Shown here piece by piece: positions 43,808 to 52,261 of a stretch of 64,000 nt of DNA. The notes beneath the pieces were generated by a model. The model did no database searches, was not told the origin of the DNA, and was given only the letters and a program-made list of their open reading frames with translations. Position 1 is the stretch's first letter; the number at the start of each line of letters is the position of its first letter. Location of the stretch: positions 33,102 through 97,101 of the forward strand of contig JBBRWC010000001.1 of the NCBI GenBank assembly GCA_038246255.1, read 5' to 3'. The DNA comes from RI-242 sp038246255 (GTDB lineage Bacteria > Planctomycetota > UBA1135 > GCA-002686595). Made by a program: the position numbers and the translations under genes.

Positions 43808-45997
43808 TCACTTAACCGGGCGGTCCCAGTGCCGGTGCTGCTTCAGCGCCTCAACGAACGCATCGGCCAGTCGACCGGCACCTTGGGTGCCCGACGTCAC
43901 GATTCCCACGCTCGACATCGCGCCCGAGCCCGCGTCCCCGCCCAACAAGGATCGTTCGATGCCGCCCGCCGCGAGCAGCTCCACGCCTTCGCCGAACGCC
44001 GCGATCGACTTGTAGTGGTCGAAGGCCTCGCGCACGAATCCTGGTGCGCCGTGGACCGCGACCAGGGTGCGGACACTCGCCGCCCCACCGGGCACGAGCA
44101 ACGCATCGAACAGTGTCGAGCTGGCCGTCAGGAACGTGAACTTGGCTTCGACGGTGTTTCCGTCGGCACCTTCGATGTTACCCAGGTGGGACGAAACGAA
44201 CTCGACAACCACACCCTCGGCCTCGAGGCCCTTGCGCACCGTTGCGAGCTCGGGCGCCGCGAAGCCCGCAGCGACGAGCACGGCAACGCGCCGCGACCGG
44301 ATCGAGTCACCCTTCAGGTTTTCCTGACTGAGCGCGGGCGAACTCGTCACCGATTTGCCCTGGTACGACGCTCCCACGGTTGACGAACCCTGGGGTGCGC
44401 CACCGCGCTTGGCTGCTGCCTCTTTGTCCTTGTCCACACCGGCGAGATCCACACCGATCGCAGGCGCAACACGCTGCGCGAGCTCTGGGTCCACGGCCAT
44501 GAGGTTCACGCGCACCACCCGTTCGCGGATCTCTTTGCGCTTCACCTTGCCGAGTTCGAAGCTCAACGCGCCTACCACGTGGTCGCGCTCGGGCTTCGAG
44601 AGGCTGTTGTAGAACATCGTCGCCTGGCTGAAGTGGTCGGCGAACGTCGGGCTGCGCTCACGCGTTTTGCGACCCTCGACCGGCTCCGCGTGCGGCACGT
44701 AACCGGCTGACGCGGACGCCAGTTGCGGCTGTCCCCCACCGACGGAGTTCGGGTGGTAGTTCGCCTTGCCCGTCGGAATGCGCTGGCGCGAAAAGCCGTC
44801 CTGCTGGTGGTTGTGAACGGGAGCGCGCGGCCGGTTGATGGGGATTTCGTTGAAGTTGGGGCCCCCGAGACGCGTGAGCTGCGTGTCGAGGTACGAAAAG
44901 AGCCGCGCCTGCATCATGGGGTCGTCCGTGAAGTCGATCCCAGGGACGATGTTCGCGACGCAGAAGGCCACCTGCTCAACTTCGGCGAAGTAGTTGTCGG
45001 GATTGCGATCGAGGGTCATCTTCCCCACACGACGCACCGGCACGAGTTCCTCGGGCAACAACTTCGTGTTGTCGAGCAAGTCGAAACCGAACGCCAGCGC
45101 GTCTTCCTCGTCGATGATCTGCAATCCGAGTTCCCACTCGGGAAACTCACCCATCTCGATCGCGTCCCACAGATCGCGTCGGTGGAAGTCCGGATCCGCG
45201 CCCTGGAGCTTCTGGGACTCGTCCCAAACCAGCGAATGCACGCCGAGGAGCGGCTTCCAGTGGAACTTGACGAGCTTGGCTTCATCTTCGGCGTTGACGA
45301 GTCGGAAGGTGTGGACTCCAAAACCCTCCATCATCCGATAGCTGCGGGGAATCGCGCGGTCGGACATCGCCCACATCACCATGTGGGTCGTCTCCGGCTG
45401 CAGCGAAACGAAGTCCCAGAAGCTGTCGTGGGCCGCGGTGGCTTGCGGAATCTCGCGGTCCGGTTCCGGCTTGATCGCGTGGACGAGGTCGGGGAACTTC
45501 GCGCCGTCCTGAATGAAGAAGATCGGCATGTTGTTCCCGACGAGGTCGAAGTTGCCCTCGTCCGTGTAGAACTTCACCGCAAAGCCGCGGACGTCACGGA
45601 CCGTGTCCGCCGACCCCCGCGACCCCACAACGGTGGAAAAGCGCACGAACACCGGTGTGCTGCGGCGGGAGTCGGTCAAGAACGCCGCGCTCGTGAACTC
45701 CGAAAGACTCTCGTCGTAGGCCTCGAAGTGTCCGTGGGCTCCCGCGCCCCGAGCATGGACAACCCGCTCCGGGATGCGCTCGTGGTCGAAACGAGTGATC
45801 TTTTCTCGCAGGTGGAAATCCTGCAACAGGGTCGGCCCGCGGGGCCCGGCCTTGAGCGAATCGTCGGTGTGGGTCACCCCGACACCCTGGTCGGTGGTCA
45901 GGTGCGTGCCTTCGGGATGCTCCCGGAACTTCTCAAGGTCTTCGTCCTTGGAGGGCAGCGCGGAGGCGGGTTCTTTCGACTTCTTCGGATTCGCCAT
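43808..45997 (-). CDS. katE: Large-subunit catalase with C-terminal DJ-1-like domain (KatE/HPII type)
   Basis: 729 residues, clade 2 catalase size. Distal His in ERVVHARGAGAHG, Asn in LVGNNMPIFFIQD and proximal heme Tyr in ARLFSYLDTQLTRLG. From about residue 585 a flavodoxin/DJ-1-like domain (RRVAVLVAAGFAAPELATVR) that stabilises large catalases but usually lacks catalytic Cys. N-terminal Lys/Ser-rich arm as in HPII. Disproportionates hydrogen peroxide. The ferritin-like gene immediately upstream on the same strand suggests an oxidative-stress pair. Confidence 0.95.
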   Translation of the reverse strand: MANPKKSKEPASALPSKDEDLEKFREHPEGTHLTTDQGVGVTHTDDSLKAGPRGPTLLQDFHLREKITRFDHERIPERVVHARGAGAHGHFEAYDESLSEFTSAAFLTDSRRSTPVFVRFSTVVGSRGSADTVRDVRGFAVKFYTDEGNFDLVGNNMPIFFIQDGAKFPDLVHAIKPEPDREIPQATAAHDSFWDFVSLQPETTHMVMWAMSDRAIPRSYRMMEGFGVHTFRLVNAEDEAKLVKFHWKPLLGVHSLVWDESQKLQGADPDFHRRDLWDAIEMGEFPEWELGLQIIDEEDALAFGFDLLDNTKLLPEELVPVRRVGKMTLDRNPDNYFAEVEQVAFCVANIVPGIDFTDDPMMQARLFSYLDTQLTRLGGPNFNEIPINRPRAPVHNHQQDGFSRQRIPTGKANYHPNSVGGGQPQLASASAGYVPHAEPVEGRKTRERSPTFADHFSQATMFYNSLSKPERDHVVGALSFELGKVKRKEIRERVVRVNLMAVDPELAQRVAPAIGVDLAGVDKDKEAAAKRGGAPQGSSTVGASYQGKSVTSSPALSQENLKGDSIRSRRVAVLVAAGFAAPELATVRKGLEAEGVVVEFVSSHLGNIEGADGNTVEAKFTFLTASSTLFDALLVPGGAASVRTLVAVHGAPGFVREAFDHYKSIAAFGEGVELLAAGGIERSLLGGDAGSGAMSSVGIVTSGTQGAGRLADAFVEALKQHRHWDRPVK

Positions 45998-46036
45998 GGC
46001 AAGGTGGGGAGCAGTGGTTTGGGTAGTGGCATGAAT

Positions 46037-46080
46037 GCCGCGCCGACCGCAAGCGATTAGTGATCGCTTGCATGCGCGGC
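46037..46080. other. Nested hairpin between ferritin-like and catalase genes
   Basis: Inner perfect stem GCAAGCGAT/ATCGCTTGC (46049-46057, 46063-46071, loop TAGTG) nested in GCCGCGC/GCGCGGC (46037-46043, 46074-46080). It lies 50 bp past the ferritin-like stop and 40 bp before the catalase start; it could terminate or attenuate read-through. No T-run follows. Confidence 0.55.
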
Positions 46081-46129
46081 GCGGGCGTCTTTGTGAGGAC
46101 CGGTCGACGATCGCGCGGCCCTCCCGGTT

Positions 46130-46720
46130 TCAGAGCAGTTCCGTGCGTGCCTTGCGTGCGCGTGCAGCACCGATGGCGGTCTTGACGTCCTTCTCTTCTT
46201 CGGGCGGAGGCAGGACGGCCGGCATCCCCAGACGTTGGATCCACAGCTCGCGTGCCCAACCGGCTGAGTGGTAAAGGTGCTCGTCTTCCTGGTCTTCGAC
46301 TTGCTCGTAGGCCGCCTTCAGTTGTTTGCCCTCTTCACCCTTGGCCTTCTTGGAAAGCTCGCCGACCAGGTGCCAGTTGAGGTGGCACTTGGTTTCCGCG
46401 TCGACGACACATTCGGCGGCGACGATCTCGGCCGCGGCAGGGTCGCTCACATCCAGCGCGAGTTCCATCGCCTTGACCAGTGCGAGACCCTTGTTGCGTA
46501 CGACCTCGCGGCCAGGGGTTTCCTTCTGCGCGTCGACGCCCAGGGCTTCGAGCAGTTCCACGTAGACCTGGACGTGCTCCTTGGTCTCTTCGAGGTACTT
46601 CTCGAACTCTTCCCTGAGCTCTTCGTTCTGGGCACAGCGCACGGCGGTCTCATAGACCTGCACGCCGCCGATCTCGGTTTCGAGCGCTTCGAGGAGGAAC
46701 TCGTTCTGTTGTGTGTTCAT
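46130..46720 (-). CDS. Ferritin-like domain protein (DUF892/rubrerythrin-like)
   Basis: 196 residues, almost wholly helical, very acidic, starting MNTQQNEFLLEALETEIGG. Ferritin-type Glu/His patterns recur in four helices (ETEIGGVQVYE, EYLEETKEHVQVY, ETKCHLNWHLVGEL, EQVEDQEDEHLYH). These would form a di-iron site. Not a standard ferritin or Dps by sequence. Likely iron or peroxide handling with the catalase downstream (context inference). Confidence 0.78.
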   Translation of the reverse strand: MNTQQNEFLLEALETEIGGVQVYETAVRCAQNEELREEFEKYLEETKEHVQVYVELLEALGVDAQKETPGREVVRNKGLALVKAMELALDVSDPAAAEIVAAECVVDAETKCHLNWHLVGELSKKAKGEEGKQLKAAYEQVEDQEDEHLYHSAGWARELWIQRLGMPAVLPPPEEEKDVKTAIGAARARKARTELL

Positions 46721-47099
46721 GGCGGATTGCGGATGGCCACTCGCGGCCGTTGAGTTGCGAATCAGGATTCCCGGAGCGTCCGTGCTCCGGGTGTCCGCCG
46801 CTATGCAATCCCTATGCCGCCGCGCACGGCGTCTTGCAGGGTCAGGCAAGGCAGCGAAGTTCGCCACGGAACGTGAAGGTCACCCGCTCGCGGGCAATGC
46901 TCTTTCCCGCGGCCTCGCGACCAACGCGATCCCCGAGCAACTCTCGCAGCCTCATCGCGCCAACGCTGCGCGGCCCCGGAACAAACGGACGGGCGCACCG
47001 ACCGAAGCCGATGCGCCCGTCCGGGGCGTCAAGTCGCGTCGTTGAGGGACGCAGGCCGAAGGGCGATCCCCTCTGCCATGCGTGGCGCCTCTTCACCGG
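46721..47099. other. Intergenic region with strong terminator
   Basis: About 380 bases between the ferritin-like start and the end of the coiled-coil lipoprotein. No supportable gene. Contains the UUCG-loop terminator listed separately; the remainder must hold the ferritin-like promoter but no clear hexamer is close to its ATG. Confidence 0.6.
46986..47023 (-). terminator. Rho-independent-like terminator with UUCG tetraloop
   Basis: CGGACGGGCGCA and TGCGCCCGTCCG pair perfectly. On the minus strand the inner ATCGGC-TTCG-GTCGGT continues the stem (with G-U pairs) to 18 bp closed by a UUCG tetraloop, followed by TTTGTT. It lies about 76 bp past the stop of the coiled-coil lipoprotein gene. Confidence 0.8.
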
Positions 47100-47852
47100 T
47101 CAATCGTTGTCGCGATTGCTGTCGCGATTGTTGTTGTTGCGATTCTTGTCCGTGTTGCGGTCGCCGTCCATGCGCGTCTGGTCGCGATCGTCCAACGCGG
47201 TCTGGCGCAGCTCGATCTTTTTGTCCCAGGCGTCGGCGTCGACTTCCGCCATGGCGAGACGCGTTTCGTACTCTTCGACGTACATCTCGAACTCGCGGAC
47301 CGAAACGTCGCGCGCTTCGGGACGATCCAGTTCACTCACGGCTCGCGCCTTGGCGAGTTCCACGCGGGCATCGGCAAGGTCGACCCGCAGCTCGGCGAGC
47401 TCGTGGCTCGATTCGAGCTGCGCGATGCGCGCTTCGTGGTAATGCACCTTTTCTTTCGCCGAAAGCCAGCGGTTGCGGGCGTTTTCGACTTCGTTTTCCG
47501 TGCGATCGAGGTTGTCGGAGCGCTCACCTTCCCGGCTCTCCCGGGCCACCTTGTGGGCTCTCTTAGCGGCTTCGAGGCCGTCTTCGGCGATGCCCAGTTG
47601 GTCTTGCGCAGTGCTGATGCGTTGGCGCTCGATTTCGATGTCCCGCTGGGCCACGTTCACCGAATCCTGCAGCTTGATGCGCTCCGTGCGCGCATCCGTG
47701 ATGTCGCTGCGGTTCGCTTCGGGCACGTAGACGAGGATGTCCTCATCGACCGTGGGGGTTGAGCTGCGCAGCGAACTGCCGAGGAACGAGCTCGATTGGC
47801 AGCCGGACGAGACAAGTGCGGCGAGAAGGGAGAGGGAAAGGATCGTTTTCAT
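47100..47852 (-). CDS. Coiled-coil lipoprotein with Asn/Asp-rich tail
   Basis: 250 residues. Lipoprotein signal LSLLAALVSSGC (about 7-18), then long heptad-like, Ala/Glu/Arg-rich helices (about 60-225) and a low-complexity end (DKNRNNNNRDSNRDND) coded by a slippage-prone run. Probably an envelope spacer or adaptor; no family recognised. Ends in a strong terminator. Confidence 0.7.
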   Translation of the reverse strand: MKTILSLSLLAALVSSGCQSSSFLGSSLRSSTPTVDEDILVYVPEANRSDITDARTERIKLQDSVNVAQRDIEIERQRISTAQDQLGIAEDGLEAAKRAHKVARESREGERSDNLDRTENEVENARNRWLSAKEKVHYHEARIAQLESSHELAELRVDLADARVELAKARAVSELDRPEARDVSVREFEMYVEEYETRLAMAEVDADAWDKKIELRQTALDDRDQTRMDGDRNTDKNRNNNNRDSNRDND

Positions 47853-48354
47853 GGCTGGATGGGGGCAGCGAAGGACTACGGCCGGCGCCAGCCCGCGGCC
47901 ATTGCCGCCGGTGGAACTGGGACCGCTTGGAACTTTTGGGAGCAGGCGGACGCCCGCACCCCGTGCCACCCACCAGCAAGCCCCGTGCCGCGACCGCGGC
48001 GCGACCGCACACCGCCTCAGCCGCTCCAGATCGCCTCTTTCGCCGATGCCCCCCCCGCGCGAGCTTCTGGCGGCCCTTCACGGAGCTCCGTAAACCCGCA
48101 TTTGCACAAGTTGCAGCACCGTAGGAGACCGTGACGCCTCCCGGCAGCCGCGGCGACAGGTGGGTGTGAGTCCGCGTGGCTGCGAACTTCCGGATGAGCC
48201 GCGCGCAGGGACTCGCGTCAACGCAGCTGCGACGCAGCGGCGACGTGCCACGCGACGTCAAGCTCGCGCGCAACCCGCCCGTCGGCTCGGACGCGGACGT
48301 CGTGCAGCCTGGTCCCGTCGAAACCCATCCGAGGCCCGGGAAGGCCGTTGAAGG
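47853..48354. other. Intergenic region, nothing recognised
   Basis: About 500 bases between the lipoprotein start and tRNA-Ile. Open frames here show neither motif nor start signals. No repeat copy found. It presumably carries the lipoprotein promoter, or the trailer of the tRNA transcript. Confidence 0.5.
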
Positions 48355-48428
48355 TGGGCCCTGTTGGACTCGAACCAACGACCAAGCGATTATGAGTCGC
48401 CTGCTCTAACCGACTGAGCTAAGGGCCC
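48355..48428 (-). tRNA. tRNA-Ile (CAU anticodon, lysidine type)
   Basis: On the minus strand: acceptor GGGCCCT/AGGGCCC, D-arm GCTC...GAGC, anticodon stem GGCGA-CTCATAA-TCGCT with CAU, and T-arm GTTGG-TTCGAGT-CCAAC. The arms match bacterial tRNA-Ile2, whose C34 is modified to lysidine by TilS to read AUA, rather than tRNA-Met. Discriminator A; CCA is not encoded. The 5' ten bases overlap the stop region of the adjacent ORF. Confidence 0.93.
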
Positions 48429-48979
48429 GGTGTGCGTGACGATAGCGCATGGACGTGCACCTCGCAGCGCGCCATTCGGTCGAGCAGGCGGATCCGGCGG
48501 GTGATGGGCCACCAGTCGTATAGGAAGATCTCAAGCGGGCGCCACATCGCGACCCAACCGCCGATCAACAGGCTCTCGCGCAGGATGCGAATGAAGCCCC
48601 GGGTGTGGGGCTCAAGGACCTGGGCTAAGAAGAGGCAGCCCGCCAGGAAGACGATGCCGATCGCGAGCGCGGTGCGGCCGTACCGCAGGAGTTCGCGCAG
48701 GTCGCGCCGGCGGAGGTCCGCCTGGGCGGCGAAGTCGTTGTGGATCGCCTCGCGCAGGATTGCGGCGGAGTCCGCGACCGGGGGCGGCCGCTCGATCTCG
48801 ACCCACAGGATCAGCTTCGCGTCGCCGGGTTCGTCCCGAGCCCGTCCAAGGATGTACTCACGCGCGACCGGATCGAGGTCCTTCTCGTGGAAGGGCGCCG
48901 GATCAAGGGAGTTGAACACCTGGCCGAGCTCGCGCAGGCGCAGCGAAATCACCCCGAGGTCGGACGGCGTGGGTCCCAT
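48419..48979 (-). CDS. Hypothetical membrane protein with two TM segments
   Basis: 186 residues: soluble N-terminal half (LRELGQVFNSLDPAPFHEKD, then LILWVEIERPP), two hydrophobic helices (about 106-125 and 137-153) and a short WWPITRRIRLLDRM tail. Resembles a conserved but unnamed bacterial membrane family; function unknown. The 3' end overlaps the tRNA 5' end by ten bases, so the final residues may differ if an earlier stop exists in relatives. Confidence 0.65.
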   Translation of the reverse strand: MGPTPSDLGVISLRLRELGQVFNSLDPAPFHEKDLDPVAREYILGRARDEPGDAKLILWVEIERPPPVADSAAILREAIHNDFAAQADLRRRDLRELLRYGRTALAIGIVFLAGCLFLAQVLEPHTRGFIRILRESLLIGGWVAMWRPLEIFLYDWWPITRRIRLLDRMARCEVHVHALSSRTPGP

Positions 48980-49167
48980 GGCATGCCGGTGTTGGCCTCG
49001 CGCCGCCGTGGATTCACGGGAACGGCGCGGGTTTTCGCCGGCGCCCGAGCATAGCCGCCGACCTGCGCCGGGGATTCGGCGACCGGTTCGGGCGATTTCA
49101 CTGCGAACGGAGCGCGCCGGGCTCTAAGAAAGGCGGCCCCGGGCTCCAGCCCCCCCCAAAAAAGCCG

Positions 49168-51408
49168 ATGGCCGCCGTCGAAGGTCCCTCTGTGCCCGCT
49201 CCCCTGTGGGTCCGACTTGCGTGGCTCGCCCCAGCCGCGCTCTTCGCCGCTGTCGCGACCGGACTGCTGCCCGATAGCGAGTGGCGCATCCCGTGGGTGC
49301 CCAGCCTGCTCGCCGACTTCGGCTTCCGGATTGACGGGCTGACGCGACTGATGCTGGCTTTGATTTCCGGCATCGGAATCGGCGTGTTCGTGTACGCACC
49401 GGGCTACCTCGCGGGGGATCCGCGGCTGCCGCGTTTGATGGCGCTGCTCGTCGCGTTTTTCCTGGCGATGGTCGGAGCGGTGGTGGCTGACGACCCGTGG
49501 ACGCTACTGCTGTTCTGGGAGGCGACCAGCGTTCTTTCGTTCCTGCTGGTCGGCTTCGACCGCGCGAACGTGCGCGCCCGCGACGCCGCGCGCCACGCCC
49601 TGCTGATCACGGGGTTCGGGGGGCTCGCGTTGCTCGGCGGGCTCGTGCTGATGCAGCAATCCGCGCCGGGCCTGCGCCTGTCGCACCTCGTCCACCTGGG
49701 AGGCACCCACCCCGGGGCGCTCACCGACCCGGTCTTCCACGCGGGTGTTGCTCTGGTCCTCGTTGGAGCGTTCACGAAATCCGCGCAGTTCCCCTTCCAC
49801 GCGTGGCTCCCGGGGGCGATGACGGCTCCGACGCCCGTATCGGCGTACCTGCACTCGGCCACGATGGTGAAGCTGGGTGTGTATCTGATGGCGCGCCTCG
49901 ACCCGGCGATGAACGGTGTCGACTGGTGGAAAAACACGCTGCTCGCGGTGGGCGCGTTCACCGCCGTTTTTGCATCCGTCCAAACCCTGCGGGAGCGCGA
50001 CATCAAACGCATCCTCGCGTGGTCGACCGTCGCCGCCCTGGGCACGTTGACGATGCTGCTGGGCCTGTCCGAGCCCCTCTCCGGCGTGGCTTTCAGCGCT
50101 TTCCTGCTCGCGCACGCGCTCTACAAGGCGCCGCTGTTTTTTGTCGCGGGCAACCTCGACCACGAAGCCGGAACGCGGCAGATTGACCACCTGCGCGGTA
50201 TGCGTCGAGCCCTGCCCTTCTCCGCCGCGGCCGCGGTGCTGGCGGGTGTCTCGATGGCCGGCTTGCCGTCGAGCCTGGGTGTCGTCGCAAAGGACGCGAT
50301 CAAGCTCGCCGAGGCGTCCTCCGACACCTACTGGTACGTCGGCACCGCCAGCATCGCGGTGGGCATCGTCGCGGTCGCCGTGGCTGCGGTGGCGACGCTG
50401 CGCATCTTCTTCGGTCCGCCGAACGACGAGCTCGCGACGAGCGCCCACCCCCAGAGCTTGCGGATGTCGCTGCCCCCGCTCGCCATCGCGCTCGTCGGAT
50501 TGTTTTTCGGTCTTTGGCACGGACCGATCGAGGGATCGCTGCTGGAGTCCGCGCGTGCGATCGCACCGTTCGGGCGACTGGAGCTCGAGGTCGTGTGGCC
50601 GACGCGGCTTGAGAGCCTGCTGCTCGCCGTCGGGGGCGGTGCGTTCCTGTTCTGGCAGTGGGATCGTGTGCACGGGTGGTTGGAGCGACTGGAGGCGCTG
50701 GACATCATCGGCCCCGCGTCGCTCTACGAGCGCGCCCTCGTTGGTGTGAAGAAGGGCGCGGGAGCGGTCACACGCGCGACCCAGCACGGGATCCTCGGGC
50801 GTTATGTCGGCGTGCTCGCCATCGCGGGAGCGGCGCTCGTCCTGCCGTTCGTTGCGCGCGCGCCCCTGCCGACGGCCCACGCGTTCGCGCCGGCCGACGC
50901 GGGTCTCGCCGCGGGCTGCATCGCGGTCCTTGGTGGAGCCGGATTGGCCCTCGCGGCCCGCGATGTTCTCGGGCGCCTGCTCGGAGCGGGCCTCGTCGGG
51001 ATGGGATCGGCGGTGGTGTTCCTATTCGGTGGCGCTCCCGACGTCGCGTTCACCCAGTTGGCCGTCGAGACGGTGTTTGTCATCGTCGCCGCGACAGCGC
51101 TGCGGCGGTATGTGCCCGCGGAGCGCCCGCGGCTGACGCCCAACTGGAGGCTCCTCGCCGCGGCGGCTTTTGGCGGACTGCTGAGTTTTGCCTCGCTCGC
51201 GGTGTTCGCCGCGCCCTTCGACACCGCGCTCACCGACTTTTTCGCGGGAGCGAGCGTGCCTCAGGCCAACGGCCGCAACGTGACCAATGTCGTGCTCGTC
51301 GATTTTCGCGCGCTCGACACACTGGGCGAGATCACGGTGCTGATGCTCGTCGGACTCGCAGCGCTGCCACTTCTGCGGCGCAAAGGGGCGAAGGAGGCCA
51401 ATACGTGA
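49168..51408 (+). CDS. mrpA: Na+/H+ antiporter subunit A (MrpA/MnhA)
   Basis: 746 residues, NuoL-like core with many TM helices. Key ion-path motifs: LLFWEATSVLSFLLVGF (Glu), FTKSAQFPFHAWLPGAM (Lys and the HAWLP signature), SAYLHSATMVKLGVYL and LLAHALYKAPLFFVAGNLDH. The C-terminal MrpA-specific domain includes LGAGLVGMGSAVVFLFGGAPDVAFTQL and LDTLGEITVLMLVGLAALPLL. First gene of a complete seven-subunit operon; overlaps mrpB (GTGA). MrpB is separate, as in group 1 operons. Confidence 0.95.
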   Translation: MAAVEGPSVPAPLWVRLAWLAPAALFAAVATGLLPDSEWRIPWVPSLLADFGFRIDGLTRLMLALISGIGIGVFVYAPGYLAGDPRLPRLMALLVAFFLAMVGAVVADDPWTLLLFWEATSVLSFLLVGFDRANVRARDAARHALLITGFGGLALLGGLVLMQQSAPGLRLSHLVHLGGTHPGALTDPVFHAGVALVLVGAFTKSAQFPFHAWLPGAMTAPTPVSAYLHSATMVKLGVYLMARLDPAMNGVDWWKNTLLAVGAFTAVFASVQTLRERDIKRILAWSTVAALGTLTMLLGLSEPLSGVAFSAFLLAHALYKAPLFFVAGNLDHEAGTRQIDHLRGMRRALPFSAAAAVLAGVSMAGLPSSLGVVAKDAIKLAEASSDTYWYVGTASIAVGIVAVAVAAVATLRIFFGPPNDELATSAHPQSLRMSLPPLAIALVGLFFGLWHGPIEGSLLESARAIAPFGRLELEVVWPTRLESLLLAVGGGAFLFWQWDRVHGWLERLEALDIIGPASLYERALVGVKKGAGAVTRATQHGILGRYVGVLAIAGAALVLPFVARAPLPTAHAFAPADAGLAAGCIAVLGGAGLALAARDVLGRLLGAGLVGMGSAVVFLFGGAPDVAFTQLAVETVFVIVAATALRRYVPAERPRLTPNWRLLAAAAFGGLLSFASLAVFAAPFDTALTDFFAGASVPQANGRNVTNVVLVDFRALDTLGEITVLMLVGLAALPLLRRKGAKEANT

Positions 51409-51878
51409 CACCCGGCGAACCCGATCCGAAGGCCGTCGAGGGACAATCCGCGCCCGGGCGCCCTGCCCCTTCCCCGATCGTCCTGCTCGCAACGGGCGTG
51501 CTGTACCCCGCGTTGCTCCTCGCGGCGGTACTCCTGACCCTGCGCGGCCACCACGAGCCGGGTGGCGGTTTTGTCGGCGGCCTCTTTGCCACCGTGGCGG
51601 TGATGACCGTTGCGCTGGTGCAAGGTCCAAAGATCGCGCGGCGTCGGCTGCGAATCCCCCCCATTGCGCTGGCATCGGTGGGAGTTCTGCTGGCGCTTTG
51701 CAGCGGCCTGCCCGCGCTGATCGCCGGCGAACCGTTCCTGACACACGCCGTCGGTTACCTGCCGATGATCGGGGGTGCGTGGAAGCTGTCGACCGCGCTC
51801 CTCTTCGACTTTGGCGTCCTTCTGTGCGTGCTCGGTGCCGTGACCGGGTTCTGCCTGCGCCTACTGGAGTCCGCATGA
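51405..51878 (+). CDS. mrpB: Na+/H+ antiporter subunit B (MrpB)
   Basis: 157 residues, four TM helices with the MrpB motif LRGHHEPGGGFVGGLF and FDFGVLLCVLGAVTGFCLRL. Membrane subunit of the Mrp complex. GTG start overlaps mrpA's stop; its stop overlaps mrpC (ATGA). The N-terminal 24 residues are a polar extension. Confidence 0.93.
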   Translation: MTPGEPDPKAVEGQSAPGRPAPSPIVLLATGVLYPALLLAAVLLTLRGHHEPGGGFVGGLFATVAVMTVALVQGPKIARRRLRIPPIALASVGVLLALCSGLPALIAGEPFLTHAVGYLPMIGGAWKLSTALLFDFGVLLCVLGAVTGFCLRLLESA

Positions 51879-52261
51879 TCGAGTGGCTTTTTGCGCTCAC
51901 GATCGGCCTCCTCGCGGCTGCCGGGCTCTATTTGGTGCTTGGCCGCGACCTCGTGGCCGTCGTCGTGGGGCTCTTGCTCGTCGCGGCGGCGGGCAATCTC
52001 TTTGTGTTTGGCGCCGGCCGAATCACACGCCGCGGCGCACCCCTCGTTGCGGATGGCGCCACCGTGCTGAGCCCAGATGCAGGGAATCCGCTGACCCAGG
52101 CCCTCGTTCTGACCGCCATCGTGATCGGGTTTGCCCTCGCGTGTTTTGCGTTTTCGCTTGTGTTACGGCTGCGCAGTTTGGGTGCGGGCCCAGACGGGGA
52201 CCAATACGAGTTCGCCGAACCGCGGCCGGATGCCGACGGCGAGCCGGGGGACCCCACGTGA
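51875..52261 (+). CDS. mrpC: Na+/H+ antiporter subunit C (MrpC, NuoK-like)
   Basis: 128 residues, three TM helices (GLYLVLGRDLVAVVVGLLLVAAAGNL; DAGNPLTQALVLTAIVIGFALACFAF). NuoK-like, with the conserved DPLPQALVLTAIVI-type block. Acidic cytoplasmic tail. Overlaps mrpB (ATGA) and mrpD (GTGA). Confidence 0.93.
   Translation: MIEWLFALTIGLLAAAGLYLVLGRDLVAVVVGLLLVAAAGNLFVFGAGRITRRGAPLVADGATVLSPDAGNPLTQALVLTAIVIGFALACFAFSLVLRLRSLGAGPDGDQYEFAEPRPDADGEPGDPT

Noticed and set aside
47853..48354. Open frames of about 110-120 codons upstream of the tRNA
   Set aside because: Ser/Arg/Pro-rich translations in several frames, no motif, no promoter hexamer at the start; typical shadow composition.
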